Shown: one piece after another, positions 1-6,109 of the stretch
Layout of the letters: the number at the start of each line of letters is the position of its first letter
How positions within the stretch are numbered: the stretch's first letter is position 1
Source of the DNA: Caldifarciminota bacterium
GTDB taxonomy: Bacteria; Hydrothermota; Hydrothermia; B15-G9; WFZT01
DNA length: 6,109 nucleotides
Assembly: GCA_026991055.1 (NCBI GenBank)
Contig: JALXCE010000176.1
Location: 1-6,109 of the forward strand
Direction of reading: 5' to 3'
Notes under the pieces: generated by a model
The model's input: only the letters and a program-made list of their open reading frames with translations
Databases searched by the model: none
What the model was told of the DNA's origin: nothing
Made by a program: the position numbers and the translations under genes

Positions 1-641
1 ATCACGGCTACATCCCCCGCATGAAAGCCGGTCTCAAAGCACTTGATCTCGATGATGAAAGGTTTGATGTAAAAATCATTCAGCAGGTGAATATCATCCG
101 TGAGGGCAAGAAAGTCAGGATGTCCAAACGCAAAGGAGAGCTTTATACCCTCAAGGAACTCCTTGACGAGGTAAATGTGGATGCGGCCAGATTTTTCTTT
201 CTTCTCAGGTCCTATTCGTCCCATCTTGATTTCGATATTGACCTTGCGAAAGAGATTTCAGTCAAAAACCCTGTCTATTACGTTCAGTACGCGCATGCGA
301 GGATTTCGAGTATATTCAAAAAAGCGGCAGCAAAGGGCGTGAGCGATAACAATGCAGACCTGGGACTTCTTACCGCTCCAGAAGAAAGGCTGATCATGAG
401 AGAGCTCCTTTTCTTCCCCGATGTTCTCGAGGAAATCTCAGCAAAGCTGGAGCCTCACCTATTGACTTACTACCTCACCGGACTGGCCGAGAAATTCCAC
501 AATTATTATCAGAAGCACACAGTGGCCGATCCTGCCAATCCGGAGCTCAGTGCAGCGAGGTTGAGGTTTGTAAAGGCTATTGCGAATGTGATAAAGACAG
601 GGCTCGAGCTAATTGGTGTAAGTGCACCGGAGGAGATGTAA
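1..641 (+). CDS. argS: Arginyl-tRNA synthetase, C-terminal part (5' truncated by window edge)
   Basis: ArgRS is a class I cytoplasmic enzyme that attaches arginine to tRNA-Arg using ATP. The reading frame is already open at base 3 (HGYIPRMKAG), the typical stretch that follows the catalytic HH-G-Y region, so the ATG at 21 is internal and the gene begins upstream of the window. About 213 residues remain of a family that is usually near 550. VRMSKRKGE, with the MSKR core at bases 120-131, is the KMSKS-type loop that closes on ATP. It is followed by the linker DAARFFFL and the DALR-type anticodon-binding helical domain, including the family signature NPVYYVQYAHARI. The gene ends in TAA at 639-641, immediately against the rph start, so the two are almost certainly co-transcribed. 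No defect is visible in the part present. Identification is firm from these motifs. Confidence 0.96.
   Translation, partial: HGYIPRMKAGLKALDLDDERFDVKIIQQVNIIREGKKVRMSKRKGELYTLKELLDEVNVDAARFFFLLRSYSSHLDFDIDLAKEISVKNPVYYVQYAHARISSIFKKAAAKGVSDNNADLGLLTAPEERLIMRELLFFPDVLEEISAKLEPHLLTYYLTGLAEKFHNYYQKHTVADPANPELSAARLRFVKAIANVIKTGLELIGVSAPEEM
629..635 (+). promoter_or_regulatory. Shine-Dalgarno site of rph inside the argS 3' end
   Basis: GGAGGAG lies 6 bases before the ATG at 642 and is embedded in the last codons of argS. It settles the rph start and, with the directly adjoining TAA-ATG junction, predicts translational coupling of the two genes. Confidence 0.85.
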
Positions 642-1370
642 ATGCCTGTGGAATGGAGGGATAAGACGAGTATCAGACCAGTAAAAATCCACCGTGGGTA
701 TCTCAAGGACCCGGAAGGCTCAGTGCTATTTGAGATTGGGAACACAAAGGTTTTATGCACGGCAACAGTTCAGGACAGGGTGCCCAATTTTCTAAAAGGA
801 ACCGGTGAGGGCTGGCTCACAGCAGAGTATGCCCTCCTGCCCCGTTCAACACCCAAAAGGAATGTGAGGGAGGGCCGAACAGGACGATACGATGCACGCT
901 CTGTCGAAATATCGAGAATGATTGGCAGGGCCTTGAGGGGTGTGCTTGACCTCACCAAACTCAAGGATTATTCGATCATTATTGACTGTGATGTTTTGCA
1001 GGCAGACGGGGGCACGCGAACAGCCTCTATCACTGCGGGATTCTGTGCCCTCTACGATGCAATCCAGTTTATGCTACGAAACGGTCTGATAAAGGAGAAC
1101 CCGATAAAGGAGTTTTTGGCAGCCATTTCAGTGGGCAAGGTCGGAAATGACCTCCTGCTGGACCTGTCCTATGAGGAAGACTTCCAGGCAGAGGTTGACC
1201 TGAACGTTGCCATGACGGAAAGTAAGAGGATTGTTGAAATTCAGGGAACTGCTGAGAAGAATCCATTTACTCCCGATGAATTAAACCAGATGGTCGAGCT
1301 TGCCTGGCAGGGTATAAAACAACTCATCACCATCCAAAAAGAAACCCTCCTCAAGCCACAGGAAATATAG
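642..1370 (+). CDS. rph: Ribonuclease PH
   Basis: RNase PH is a phosphorolytic 3'-5' exoribonuclease that trims tRNA precursors, releasing nucleoside diphosphates; it works as a hexameric ring. The 242-residue length is normal for the family. Visible family features are the N-terminal RP..I.RGYLK, the GEGWLTAEYALLPRST block (about 55-70), the phosphate-binding arginine in RYDARSVEI (R86) with RMIGRALR after it, the DGGTRTASI loop (122-130, T125 and R126 for phosphate), the paired acidic residues D180 and D186 in YEED...EVDLNV that would hold the metal ion, and VEIQGTAE (198-205). All key residues are present, so the enzyme should be active. There is no fused or neighbouring RdgB/HAM1 gene, which often follows rph in other bacteria. 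The ATG is fixed by a strong ribosome site and by abutting the argS stop. Stop codon is TAG. Confidence 0.97.
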   Translation: MPVEWRDKTSIRPVKIHRGYLKDPEGSVLFEIGNTKVLCTATVQDRVPNFLKGTGEGWLTAEYALLPRSTPKRNVREGRTGRYDARSVEISRMIGRALRGVLDLTKLKDYSIIIDCDVLQADGGTRTASITAGFCALYDAIQFMLRNGLIKENPIKEFLAAISVGKVGNDLLLDLSYEEDFQAEVDLNVAMTESKRIVEIQGTAEKNPFTPDELNQMVELAWQGIKQLITIQKETLLKPQEI

Positions 1371-1422
1371 TGGGAAGAGCGCAGGTTAATTTCGCTCTAA
1401 AATTCTCTTGACGGTTTATTCC

Positions 1423-1447
1423 CCTTTTGATGCCTCAAATCAAAAGG
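1423..1447 (+). terminator. Weak hairpin downstream of rph (possible terminator)
   Basis: CCTTTTGAT (1423-1431) pairs perfectly with ATCAAAAGG (1439-1447) around a 7-base loop, giving a 9-bp stem 52 bases after the rph stop. Two more pairs form if CC at 1421-1422 bulges out. The stem is A+T-rich and no run of T follows it, so it does not meet the usual rho-independent form. It may instead protect the 3' end or have no role. Confidence 0.3.
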
Positions 1448-1572
1448 AAACCCTGGCCGTGCTTTTGTAACCTGTATCTACATCATAAAATCTTGCAGCA
1501 AGGTCTCGGCAAACTGGCAAATTTATCCCAATAACACCACATATCAAACATCCTAAAAATTGCCCTCATACA

Positions 1573-1625
1573 TTTTGTCCATTAACATAACTGTACTGGA
1601 CAAAAATTATAAAATTTGTCCAGTA
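1573..1625 (+). promoter_or_regulatory. Three-half-site operator-like element with TATAAA box
   Basis: Three copies of one motif alternate in direction: TTTTGTCCA (1573-1581), TACTGGACAAA (1594-1604) and TTTGTCCAGTA (1615-1625). The last two form an exact 11-bp inverted repeat with a 10-base spacer; the first two form an exact 9-bp inverted repeat with a 15-base spacer (TTTTGTCCA/TGGACAAAA). A TATAAA sequence at 1608-1613 lies inside the spacer of the downstream palindrome and is suitably placed to be the -10 box (or core promoter) for the ATPase gene starting at 1634; no good -35 box is seen. A protein bound to the palindrome would cover the promoter. If transcription starts near 1620 the full hairpin is not in the transcript, which favours a DNA-binding site over an RNA switch. 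Binding partner unknown. Confidence 0.6.
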
Positions 1626-1633
1626 AAAAAATT

Positions 1634-2876
1634 ATGAAAGACATCTTACTCAGGCAAAAATTTGAAAGAGATAGGTTCCTTTCACGAGAGTACGTTCCTC
1701 GAGAAAAACTGAACTATGCCAAACAGTGACTTAATTCTGACCTTGTTAAAGTTATAGTCGGTCCCCGAAGGGCCGGGAAATCTACCTTCGCATTTATGCT
1801 TCTTAAAAATATCCCCTTCATGTATTTCAATTTTGATGAGGAAATAACACATGGTCTCGAAGATACAGACCCTACATGCAGTTTATGGTGACCTCAGAAC
1901 TGTATTTTTTGACGAAATCCAGAATTTTCCCCGCTGGGAACTTTTCATAAACAGACTGCATAGAGAAGGATATAACGTAATACTAACGGGTTCAAATGCC
2001 AGGTTGTTGAGCACCGAAATAGCCACAGCGCTCACTGGAAGGCATATTCCCATTGAAATCATGCCCTTTAATTTCAGAGAATTCCTGAGTGCACGTGGAG
2101 TTACAATTGATACTGAAGAACTAATCCTGCCCCAGAATAAGGGGACGCTGTTAAAATTGGTTGATGAGTTTTTGTTGAATGGGGGATTCCCTGAAGTTGT
2201 GCTTAAAAACTTTGATCCGTTTGATTATTTGCGAATATTGTTTGAATCGATTGTATTCAAAGACATCGTAAGACGGTACAATGTGAGATTCCCCAATCAA
2301 ATCGTGTCACTTGCCGAATATCTCATTAACAATTTTGCTCGTTATTACACATCGAGAAAAATTAAAAATGTTCTCGAAATGAGGAGTGTTACAACAGTGG
2401 AGAAGTACCTCTCCTATCTGGAGGATGCCTTTTTATTTGTGTATCTCAAACGATTCAATTACAAGTCTTCCACCAGGATAAAATCCCCACGAAAGGTATA
2501 TGTTATCGATAATGGCTACATAATGGCTAAGTCCTTAAGATTTTCAAAAGACTATGGAAGACTAATGGAAAATCTGGTTTTCACTGAACTTATGAAGCGC
2601 GGTGTCAAACAGTTATTTTACTACAATACAAGGAATCGCAGAGAGGTTGACTTTGTAATCAAAAGAGGGATACGGGACTATTCATTGTTGCAGGTTTCTT
2701 ATGATGTATCTTCACCAGACACGCTAAGCAGGGAAATCAAGGCTCTTGTTGAAGCGAGCGAGGAGCTTAATTCAGGGGAGTTGATAATACTGACATGGGA
2801 TGAAGAAAAAGAGAAAAAGAGAAAAGGAAAAACCATAAAATTCATTCCCCTCTGGAAATGGTTACTTGGAAAATAA
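1634..2876 (+). pseudogene. Broken AAA_14/DUF4143-type ATPase
   Basis: Intact members have an N-terminal P-loop ATPase domain and a C-terminal DUF4143 domain; their biological role is mostly unknown. The 5' segment starts at ATG 1634 (MKDILLRQKFERDRFL) but meets TGA at 1727-1729 (codon 32). Reading on in that frame gives the Walker A motif GPRRAGKST (1760-1786) and YFNFDEE, then stops at TGA 1889. Homology continues in a different frame from about 1851 (VSKIQTL) to the TAA at 2874-2876: Walker B VFFDEIQN, sensor TGSNARLL, FREFL, FLLNGGFPE, and the C-terminal part with ENLVFTEL, RREVDFVI and LLQVSYD. A TAA at 1845-1847 in the second frame places the shift between 1848 and 1888, most likely near 1850. 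The gap between FDEE and FFDEIQ seems a few residues short, so a small deletion could be the cause. Without Walker A the 341-codon downstream frame (1851-2876) could not bind ATP normally. No Shine-Dalgarno precedes 1634. Sequencing error could explain one lesion, less likely both. Confidence 0.85.
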
Positions 2877-2959
2877 TGTGGTCTCCCTAAAAATTGGCAA
2901 TTTCCCCACCTCTATTTGCTTATAACCATCTAAACGGCAATGACGCGAAGTTTTAGAAA

Positions 2960-4609
2960 TTATGTTGCCTTTACCACTCTCCCATTTTCTACAAAATAAA
3001 TCCTGTCCCACCTGTACCTATTTTCAAGTGGTGTGTGGGAGGATATGACGAGTGTTTCAACACTTCTGAAAATCTCATCCAATACCTTCCTTCCTGTTTT
3101 CTCATCGAGGTGCGATACAGGCTCGTCCATTATCAATAGCTTGGGCTTCGAATAAATTGCCCTCGCAATTCCTATTCTCTGAATCTCACCACCTGATAGA
3201 TTCACATTATCCTCTCCAACAATGCTCAGGGCTCCCTTACTCAATTTATCAATAAATTCACTCACCCTCGAAATCCTTATGGCACGATTCCAGAGCTCAT
3301 CATCGTAATCCCTGCCAATCAGTATGTTGTCCTTTATTGACACGCTAAAAAGTGGGACATTCTGAGGCACATATCCGACTTTCTCCATGAATTCATTATT
3401 GTCCATTTCACCAGGTTCCACACCGAAAAGTCGTACGTTTCCGGCCGCTGGAAGATATGTCCCCAGGATGAGGAGTATCAAACTGCTTTTTCCGGCACCT
3501 GTTTGGCCCTTTATCAATATTTTTTCTCCCCGCTCCACCTCAAAGGTTACATTATCAAGTATGACTTTATCCCCTGCTTTGAGTGTTACATTCCTCACCT
3601 GAATGATCTTATCATCAACTTTCGAAACCCTTCTGGAGGTTCGTTTCTCTTTCTCACTCAAAAACTGATAAATCTTATCGACTGAAGAAGAAATTTTATT
3701 CAGGGACAGGCCAAGGTTAAACAATCCCACGATCTGGGGCTGAAGCATATTAATGTAAGTCAGATATGCGACAAGTGAGCCGAGAGTCCAGATTTTTTCC
3801 ATCACCATGTAGCCACCTAATCCGAGAACGAGTATTACCTCTATTCCCCTTATCATCAGTTCGGCAAATACACCTCCCCGAGATTGAAATTCGTACAACT
3901 TCGCATTTGACTTTCTGTAATCTTCAGATGCCTTTCTATGGAGCTCTAAAAACCATCTATCCAACCTCATTGAAAGTACTTCACGGAGGTGATTCACAAA
4001 ATCATTGATGATACTCAAAATCCTTCCCATGCTTTTCCTGAAAATTCTGGACTGAAGCTTTACCTTCCTGTTGAATGCCTTGAGCAAAATGGGCACAAAA
4101 AGGGAAAAGGGGAGAACAACAAGGGTTAACTTCCAGTTTAAATAAAGCAGAAAAGCCGCTGAAATCACAAAGTAAAAAATTCTTCTTACGGCAAGCATCA
4201 GGGAATTGCTGAGGAAATTTTCGATAATGTGAATATCATCATTTAAAATACCCATCAAATCACCTTTTTTCAGGTTTACAAACTTTGAATACGGCAGGCT
4301 AAACGCTTTTTTCAGTATGCTTTCCTGAATATCCGTGTAAATTCTGCTCTCAAAGACAACCTGCGTATAGTAGGTTAGAAAATCCAGGAACTGACGGAGG
4401 ATAAAAACTCCCATAAAAGCTAAAACAAATAGAATTAGATAGTGAACAGAACCCGACGGGATAACCCTATCAATCAAAATTTTGAAAAACATGGGCTCAA
4501 TAAGAACAGTTACGGTCAGTAAGAGTGCAAGAATTATGATAGCAGTTTGATATAACCAGAATTTCCTGATATTTTTTGAAATTGACAATAAATTTTTCAT
4601 CAGCAACAT
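2960..4609 (-). CDS. ABC exporter, fused membrane and ATPase domains (half-transporter)
   Basis: This 549-residue inner-membrane protein should act as a dimer that expels a substrate using ATP; the substrate cannot be read from sequence. Hydrophobic helices lie at about 22-39, 56-75, 143-158, 160-178, 252-270 and 276-296, the six-helix layout of type I exporters. The ATPase domain (about 335-549) has Walker A GQTGAGKS (368-375), Q-loop Q416 in VGYVPQN, signature LSGGE (471-475), Walker B LLIMDEP (491-497) with catalytic E496, D-loop SHLD (499-502) and switch H525. All catalytic residues are present. The A-loop position that normally holds an aromatic residue seems to be A345. There is no C39 peptidase domain, and no second ABC gene is adjacent, so a homodimer is likely. 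ATG 4609 and ATG 4600 are both possible starts; neither has a ribosome site. A TAG lies 3 bases before the first, ending a possible leader ORF. The gene is convergent with the ATPase pseudogene. Confidence 0.93.
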   Translation of the reverse strand: MLLMKNLLSISKNIRKFWLYQTAIIILALLLTVTVLIEPMFFKILIDRVIPSGSVHYLILFVLAFMGVFILRQFLDFLTYYTQVVFESRIYTDIQESILKKAFSLPYSKFVNLKKGDLMGILNDDIHIIENFLSNSLMLAVRRIFYFVISAAFLLYLNWKLTLVVLPFSLFVPILLKAFNRKVKLQSRIFRKSMGRILSIINDFVNHLREVLSMRLDRWFLELHRKASEDYRKSNAKLYEFQSRGGVFAELMIRGIEVILVLGLGGYMVMEKIWTLGSLVAYLTYINMLQPQIVGLFNLGLSLNKISSSVDKIYQFLSEKEKRTSRRVSKVDDKIIQVRNVTLKAGDKVILDNVTFEVERGEKILIKGQTGAGKSSLILLILGTYLPAAGNVRLFGVEPGEMDNNEFMEKVGYVPQNVPLFSVSIKDNILIGRDYDDELWNRAIRISRVSEFIDKLSKGALSIVGEDNVNLSGGEIQRIGIARAIYSKPKLLIMDEPVSHLDEKTGRKVLDEIFRSVETLVISSHTPLENRYRWDRIYFVENGRVVKAT

Positions 4610-4612
4610 CAG

Positions 4613-4693
4613 CTATTCAAAAAATGGGTTCACGGTTTTTACAATCTTGTCTTCATCGAAGTTAGCGGAAATTTGGTGGTTATTATTTACCAC
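4613..4693 (-). CDS. Possible 26-residue leader peptide before the ABC exporter
   Basis: In the same frame as the ABC gene there is an open stretch from the TAA at 4744-4742 to the TAG at 4615-4613. The only conventional start in it is GTG at 4693, giving a peptide that begins VVNNNHQISAN and ends VKTVNPFFE. The TAG is followed by CTG and then the ABC ATG, so translation of this peptide could feed ribosomes into the exporter, which has no ribosome site of its own. The predicted promoter would start RNA near 4704, leaving about 11 bases before the GTG, without a Shine-Dalgarno sequence. I do not recognise the peptide. It could be a leader, an exported peptide, the tail of a lost gene, or chance. 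Confidence 0.25.
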   Translation of the reverse strand: MVNNNHQISANFDEDKIVKTVNPFFE

Positions 4694-4711
4694 ACTTTTT
4701 AAATATTCAAT

Positions 4712-4740
4712 TCTATAAAAACCTGTTCGGAAAATTTCAA
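4712..4740 (-). promoter_or_regulatory. Sigma-70-like promoter for the ABC exporter
   Basis: On the minus strand, TTGAAA (4740-4735) is separated by exactly 17 bases from TATAGA (4717-4712), close to the TTGACA/TATAAT consensus at the ideal spacing. Start of transcription is predicted near 4704, giving a leader of about 95 bases before the ABC start codon. It sits just after the strong hairpin that ends the preceding operon, so the ABC gene should be its own unit. Confidence 0.55.
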
Positions 4741-4749
4741 TTTATCTGA

Positions 4750-4793
4750 AATTTTGAAAGAAATTCTCCCCACGCACTTTGTGCGTGGGGAGA
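4750..4793 (-). terminator. Strong hairpin terminator after the AI-2E transporter gene
   Basis: TCTCCCCACGCAC (4765-4777) and GTGCGTGGGGAGA (4781-4793) pair perfectly over 13 bp around a 3-base loop; it is the strongest inverted repeat in the window. On the minus strand it is followed by ATTTCTTTC, a moderately T-rich tail, and it lies about 90 bases beyond the stop of the AI-2E gene. On the plus strand what follows is GATGTAGGTG, which is not terminator-like, so action on minus-strand transcripts is preferred. The T-tract is imperfect, so termination may be partial. Confidence 0.7.
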
Positions 4794-4881
4794 GATGTAG
4801 GTGCTGAAAATTTTTCCTAAATCCGCTTTTTGTGTAAAGGATGAGGAAAAGCCTCTCAGGATGGGAAAACATCCAGTTAAT

Positions 4882-6033
4882 CTACTGCTCAGACGTTTGC
4901 TTCGGGCTTTTGAAATACAGGCCTTTGATTACTGCGGCTGTGGGGACAGCGAGGAGGAATCCGAGGGGGCCAAAAAATTTGGCACCGATCAGGATGGAGA
5001 TTAATATGATTAAAGGATGGAGTCCCACACTTCCACCAATAACTTTCGGCGAAATAACAGTACTCTCAAGTAACTGAACTACTACAAATACCACAGTGAC
5101 TTTAAAAACTCCGGATAATGGGCTCGGCTCGAGCAATCCAAGAATTATTGCGATAAAGTAACTGAGCCAGAATCCAAGAGTTGGCACAAGATTAAATAAC
5201 CCGGCAAAGACACCGATGATGATGAAGAAGTCAATCCCTAAAATTCCAAGAAACGCCGCTGTCAAAAGCCCTACAATAAAGGCATCAATCAACTGCCCCC
5301 TGAAGTATTTCCTCAAAATCTCCGCGATCTCGGTGAATACAAGATGGGCACGTTCGTTTCTTACAAAAAGCTCAAAAGTCTTATTTTTGATTTTATCGTA
5401 ATCCACAAGGGTGTAAAACGTAACGATGATTGAAAGTATGAAATAAAACACATAGGTGGCAACGACGGTCGCAGATTTGTAAAACGACGGCAATCTCTTT
5501 ACAAATTCACCCATAATCGTCCCGATATCAGGTAAGTTTTCAAAGACCTTTTTCAGCGCGTCATATTTTGAGAATTTTTCAAGTGCCTGGGCTCTCAATT
5601 TCAGGAGAAATCCCGGCAACTTGGTGGTAAAAATGCTCAACTCCTTTGAGAATTGATGTCCCACGTAAACCCCGATAAGTGTGAGCAATCCGAGGAATAG
5701 ACTCAAAATCAAAAGAGAAGTGAAAATCCGTGGAACCCGGTATTTTTCAAGTCTATCCACGAGGGGGGAGAGCAGGAAAGCGACCAGGAGCCCAAGACCA
5801 AAAGGGAAGAGCACATTCTTGAGCTTGGAGAGGAGTAAAAACAGAAAGAACGAAAGGGCGATGACAAAGAGTGTATTTGCAGTTGGATTTTCCCTTGCAA
5901 GGTAAAAGAGATACGCGGCAAGGCCAGAGTACAGGATGGCGAGGTATTCGAGGGGAAAACCAAGATAAATAGAAAGTATCAGCAGGATAAGGGCAGAGAT
6001 GAAAAAGGCGATATTTTCAGTTGTTCTGGTCAT
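4882..6033 (-). CDS. AI-2E family transporter (UPF0118-type permease)
   Basis: The family comprises oligomeric inner-membrane permeases; characterised members include TqsA (AI-2 export) and Na+/H+ antiporters, so the substrate here is not predictable. The 383 residues contain the conserved order: an FGLGLLVAFLLSPLVDRLE block (78-96), a helix at 103-125, a long charged hydrophilic region (126-185), a helix at 188-211, the YFRGQLIDAFIVG motif (243-255), NLVPTLGFWLS (281-291), and the C-terminal signature ESTVISPKVIGGSVGLHP (323-340) followed by the final helices and LAVPTAAVIKG (361-371). Before the usual family start near residue 56 there are two extra hydrophobic segments (about 8-24 and 26-45). 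The ATG at 6033 overlaps the TGA of the upstream LytM-type gene by the sequence ATGA, which fixes the start through coupling; no good ribosome site is seen. A strong hairpin follows the TAG stop. Confidence 0.93.
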   Translation of the reverse strand: MTRTTENIAFFISALILLILSIYLGFPLEYLAILYSGLAAYLFYLARENPTANTLFVIALSFFLFLLLSKLKNVLFPFGLGLLVAFLLSPLVDRLEKYRVPRIFTSLLILSLFLGLLTLIGVYVGHQFSKELSIFTTKLPGFLLKLRAQALEKFSKYDALKKVFENLPDIGTIMGEFVKRLPSFYKSATVVATYVFYFILSIIVTFYTLVDYDKIKNKTFELFVRNERAHLVFTEIAEILRKYFRGQLIDAFIVGLLTAAFLGILGIDFFIIIGVFAGLFNLVPTLGFWLSYFIAIILGLLEPSPLSGVFKVTVVFVVVQLLESTVISPKVIGGSVGLHPLIILISILIGAKFFGPLGFLLAVPTAAVIKGLYFKSPKQTSEQ

Positions 6034-6109
6034 CTTAGATATTTTAAAGGATTAACAGCCCGCCCCCTAACTCTAATCTCAAAGTGCAGCACAGGGTCGT
6101 AGGGAGAAA
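6030..6109 (-). CDS. LytM/M23-type murein hydrolase domain protein, last 25 codons (partial)
   Basis: The frame enters from the right edge and ends at TGA (6032-6030). It encodes SPYDPVLHFEIRVRG and ends VNPLKYLR. LHFEIR followed by a short basic stretch and VNPLKYL is the characteristic C-terminus of LytM/M23 domains, which cut peptidoglycan peptides or, in EnvC and NlpD, activate amidases. The family motif is usually P-H-L-H-F-E; here the first His, the catalytic one in active peptidases, is replaced by Val, as it is replaced in NlpD/EnvC-type regulators. The second His, a zinc ligand in active members, remains. Activity cannot be judged fully because the HxxxD part is outside the window. 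The TGA overlaps the AI-2E ATG (ATGA), so the two are co-translated. Only 25 residues are visible, but the match is distinctive. Confidence 0.8.
   Translation of the reverse strand, partial: SPYDPVLHFEIRVRGRAVNPLKYLR

Noticed and set aside
509..1266. Minus-strand frames of 83, 64 and 65 codons inside argS and rph
   Set aside because: They lie opposite strongly conserved genes and have low-complexity, motif-free products.
1376..1398. Hairpin AGAGCG/CGCTCT right after the rph stop as a terminator
   Set aside because: Only 6 bp with an 11-base loop and no T-run after it.
1727..1729. TGA in the ATPase read as tryptophan, glycine or selenocysteine
   Set aside because: The intact genes have no internal TGA and use TGG for tryptophan, the LytM-type gene at 6030 uses TGA as its real stop, no SECIS-like element was seen, and a second lesion (frameshift) follows.
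1840..1890. Programmed frameshifting to join the two parts of the ATPase
   Set aside because: No slippery heptamer or following pseudoknot is seen, and the first frame already has a nonsense codon at 1727.
2877..2959. AAATTGGCAATTT palindrome between the convergent ATPase pseudogene and ABC gene as a shared terminator
   Set aside because: The stem leaves almost no loop, or only 5 bp if a loop is allowed, and is very A+T-rich; too weak to call.
4765..4793. Single CRISPR repeat or IS200/IS605 end hairpin
   Set aside because: No second copy, spacer array, cas gene or transposase is present in the window.
4801..5077. Plus-strand open frames of 67 and 78 codons opposite the AI-2E gene end
   Set aside because: They mostly overlap the coding strand of a well-supported gene, have no recognisable motif and no ribosome site; they look like shadows.

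Overview
This is a bacterial window of moderate to low G+C. The bacterial assignment rests on RNase PH, an M23-type murein-hydrolase tail and an AI-2E family permease. Nothing in it fixes the phylum. The DUF4143-type ATPase and general character would suit a thermophilic or candidate-phylum bacterium, but that is an impression only. Housekeeping genes are intact; one accessory gene is visibly decaying.

Plus strand, 1-2876. The window opens inside argS (arginyl-tRNA synthetase, C-terminal part). Its TAA stop directly abuts the ATG of rph (RNase PH), and a GGAGGAG ribosome site lies at the end of argS, so the two are an operon of tRNA function: charging and 3'-end trimming. After rph comes a 263-base intergenic stretch with a weak hairpin and then a striking cluster of three TTTGTCCA-type half sites arranged as two overlapping inverted repeats around a TATAAA box. 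These sit directly in front of an AAA_14/DUF4143 ATPase gene broken by an in-frame TGA and a frameshift. The segment with the Walker A motif and the one with Walker B plus the C-terminal domain are no longer in the same reading frame.

Minus strand, 6109-2960. From the right edge there is the last 25 codons of a LytM/M23-type protein (not an ORF of useful length by itself, but clear by motif), whose TGA overlaps the ATG of an AI-2E family transporter with an extra hydrophobic N-terminus. That operon ends at a very strong 13-bp GC-rich hairpin. A good sigma-70-like promoter follows, then a possible 26-codon leader ORF whose TAG lies 3 bases before a half-size ABC exporter gene. The ABC gene runs convergently into the ATPase pseudogene.

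No tRNA, rRNA, CRISPR array, insertion sequence or attachment site was seen. The observations most worth checking are the three-half-site element in front of the broken ATPase, the undetected LytM tail that lacks the usual first histidine of its HxH motif, and the possible leader peptide coupled to the ABC exporter. No convincing new multi-gene system was found.
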